The translations under genes and the position numbers were made by a program. A stretch of 31,200 nt of DNA from SLST01 sp046538735 (GTDB taxonomy: Bacteria; Spirochaetota; Spirochaetia; DSM-27196; SLST01), in assembly GCA_046538735.1 (NCBI GenBank), contig JBKHII010000033.1:1-31200 (forward strand), in the 5' to 3' direction. Of this stretch, positions 30,637 through 31,200 are shown one piece after another. Positions within the stretch are counted from its first letter, which is position 1, and each line of letters opens with the position of its first letter. The notes below the pieces were generated by a model, which saw only the letters and a program-made list of their open reading frames with translations, made no database searches and had not been told where the DNA came from.

Positions 30637-31200
30637 ATGATCAAAGCCGGTCAGATTGCGAAGGGGCAATGCCTCCTGTGGAAGGATGAGCCCTACCTCG
30701 TAACGGAACGGGAGTTTGTGAACCCCGGCAAGGGCGCAGCCTTCGTGCGGGTGAAGCTGAAGAGTCTCCGATCGGGACGCGTGCTCCAGGAGACGATCAA
30801 GACGAACGACTCGGTCCAGGAAGCGGATGTCTTCGATCGCGACGCACAGTACCTCTACGCGGACGACGCGACGTACCACTTCATGGACTCGGAGAGCTAC
30901 GAGCAGTTCACAGTCCCCCGTGAAGGGCTGGAAGACAAGATCAACTACATGAAGGAGGGGGACACGTACCGAGTGGTGATGTGGGAAACCACACCGATCG
31001 ACGTGAGCGTTCCTCTCAAGATGGTCTTTGAAGTCGCGGAAGCCGCGGAGGCGATTCGCGGCGACACGGTGACCGGCGCGACGAAGCCGGTCAAGACCGA
31101 GACAGGGCTCGAGGTGAAGGTGCCGATCTTCATCAAGCAAGGTGACAAGATCCTCGTGAACACCGAGAGTGGTGAGTACGTAGAGCGGGTGAATGCCTAG
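30637..31200 (+). CDS. efp: Elongation factor P
   Basis: The 187-residue product is full-length EF-P with its three beta-barrel domains: KOW-like (about 1-64), OB (about 65-127) and C-terminal (about 128-187). It enters the ribosomal E site and helps form peptide bonds in proline-rich stretches. The loop that reaches the peptidyl-transferase centre reads NPGKGAAF, with K32 at the position of the lysylated K34 of E. coli, as expected for an EpmA target. The end (VKVPIFIKQGDKILVNTESGEYVERV) is the usual EF-P signature. GAGG lies 6 bases before the ATG. The stop codon is the last three bases of the window. No epmB gene is present. Confidence 0.97.
   Translation: MIKAGQIAKGQCLLWKDEPYLVTEREFVNPGKGAAFVRVKLKSLRSGRVLQETIKTNDSVQEADVFDRDAQYLYADDATYHFMDSESYEQFTVPREGLEDKINYMKEGDTYRVVMWETTPIDVSVPLKMVFEVAEAAEAIRGDTVTGATKPVKTETGLEVKVPIFIKQGDKILVNTESGEYVERVNA

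Overview
This is a GC-rich, densely coded bacterial segment with no gene-free stretch above about 200 bases. It holds 22 clearly supported protein genes, one of them cut by the left edge, plus several small or uncertain ORFs. I found no rRNA, tRNA, CRISPR array, insertion sequence or phage gene. The best guess at source is a GC-rich, free-living spirochaete. That rests on the TatT-TatP-fused QM TRAP transporter, an arrangement I know from Treponema, and on the mix of the other families; no taxonomic marker gene is present, so this is inference.

Layout. 1-3.6 kb (minus): a GH65 disaccharide phosphorylase followed by a truncated exported protein. 3.67-4.1 kb (plus): a small membrane protein. 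4.07-6.2 kb (minus): a DJ-1/PfpI protein, a TauE/SafE exporter, and a small basic protein with a long Ala/Glu/Lys repeat tail that has its own promoter and a textbook terminator. 6.2-9.4 kb (minus): a large exported protein of repeated FlgD-type Ig modules ending in an OmpA-like domain, then a tiny HMA-like protein. 9.5-10.2 kb (plus): RadC. 10.2-13.1 kb (minus): a class II histone deacetylase-like amidohydrolase, a deoxynucleoside kinase and a CapA-like exported protein in one overlapping operon, divergent from a TetR regulator. 13.8-17.5 kb (minus): TrkA, TrkH and an unrecognised polytopic membrane protein. 17.5-22.9 kb (minus): tatT, tatP, fused tatQM and a GH4 glycosidase. 22.9-23.3 kb (plus): two doubtful small ORFs. 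23.2-29.5 kb (minus): a six-gene chain of a MalY/PatB C-S lyase, MTA/SAH nucleosidase, M16C protease, exported protein, small ORF and J-domain protein. 29.6-31.2 kb (plus): EpmA-like EF-P lysyltransferase and EF-P.

Functional units. TrkA/TrkH form a potassium uptake system. EpmA and EF-P are an enzyme-substrate pair, and the modifiable lysine of EF-P is present. The nucleosidase and C-S lyase fit sulfur amino-acid recycling. The TRAP system plus GH4 enzyme suggests uptake and hydrolysis of a small glycoside, but the ligand is open.

The most unusual signal is regulatory. Several first-in-operon genes have a TAnnnT-type -10 box only 5-6 bases before the ATG, often with a TTGnnn box exactly 17 bases further upstream and no Shine-Dalgarno. 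This predicts leaderless mRNAs. Other genes in the same window have strong Shine-Dalgarno sequences. I did not find a defence island or another clearly novel multi-gene system.
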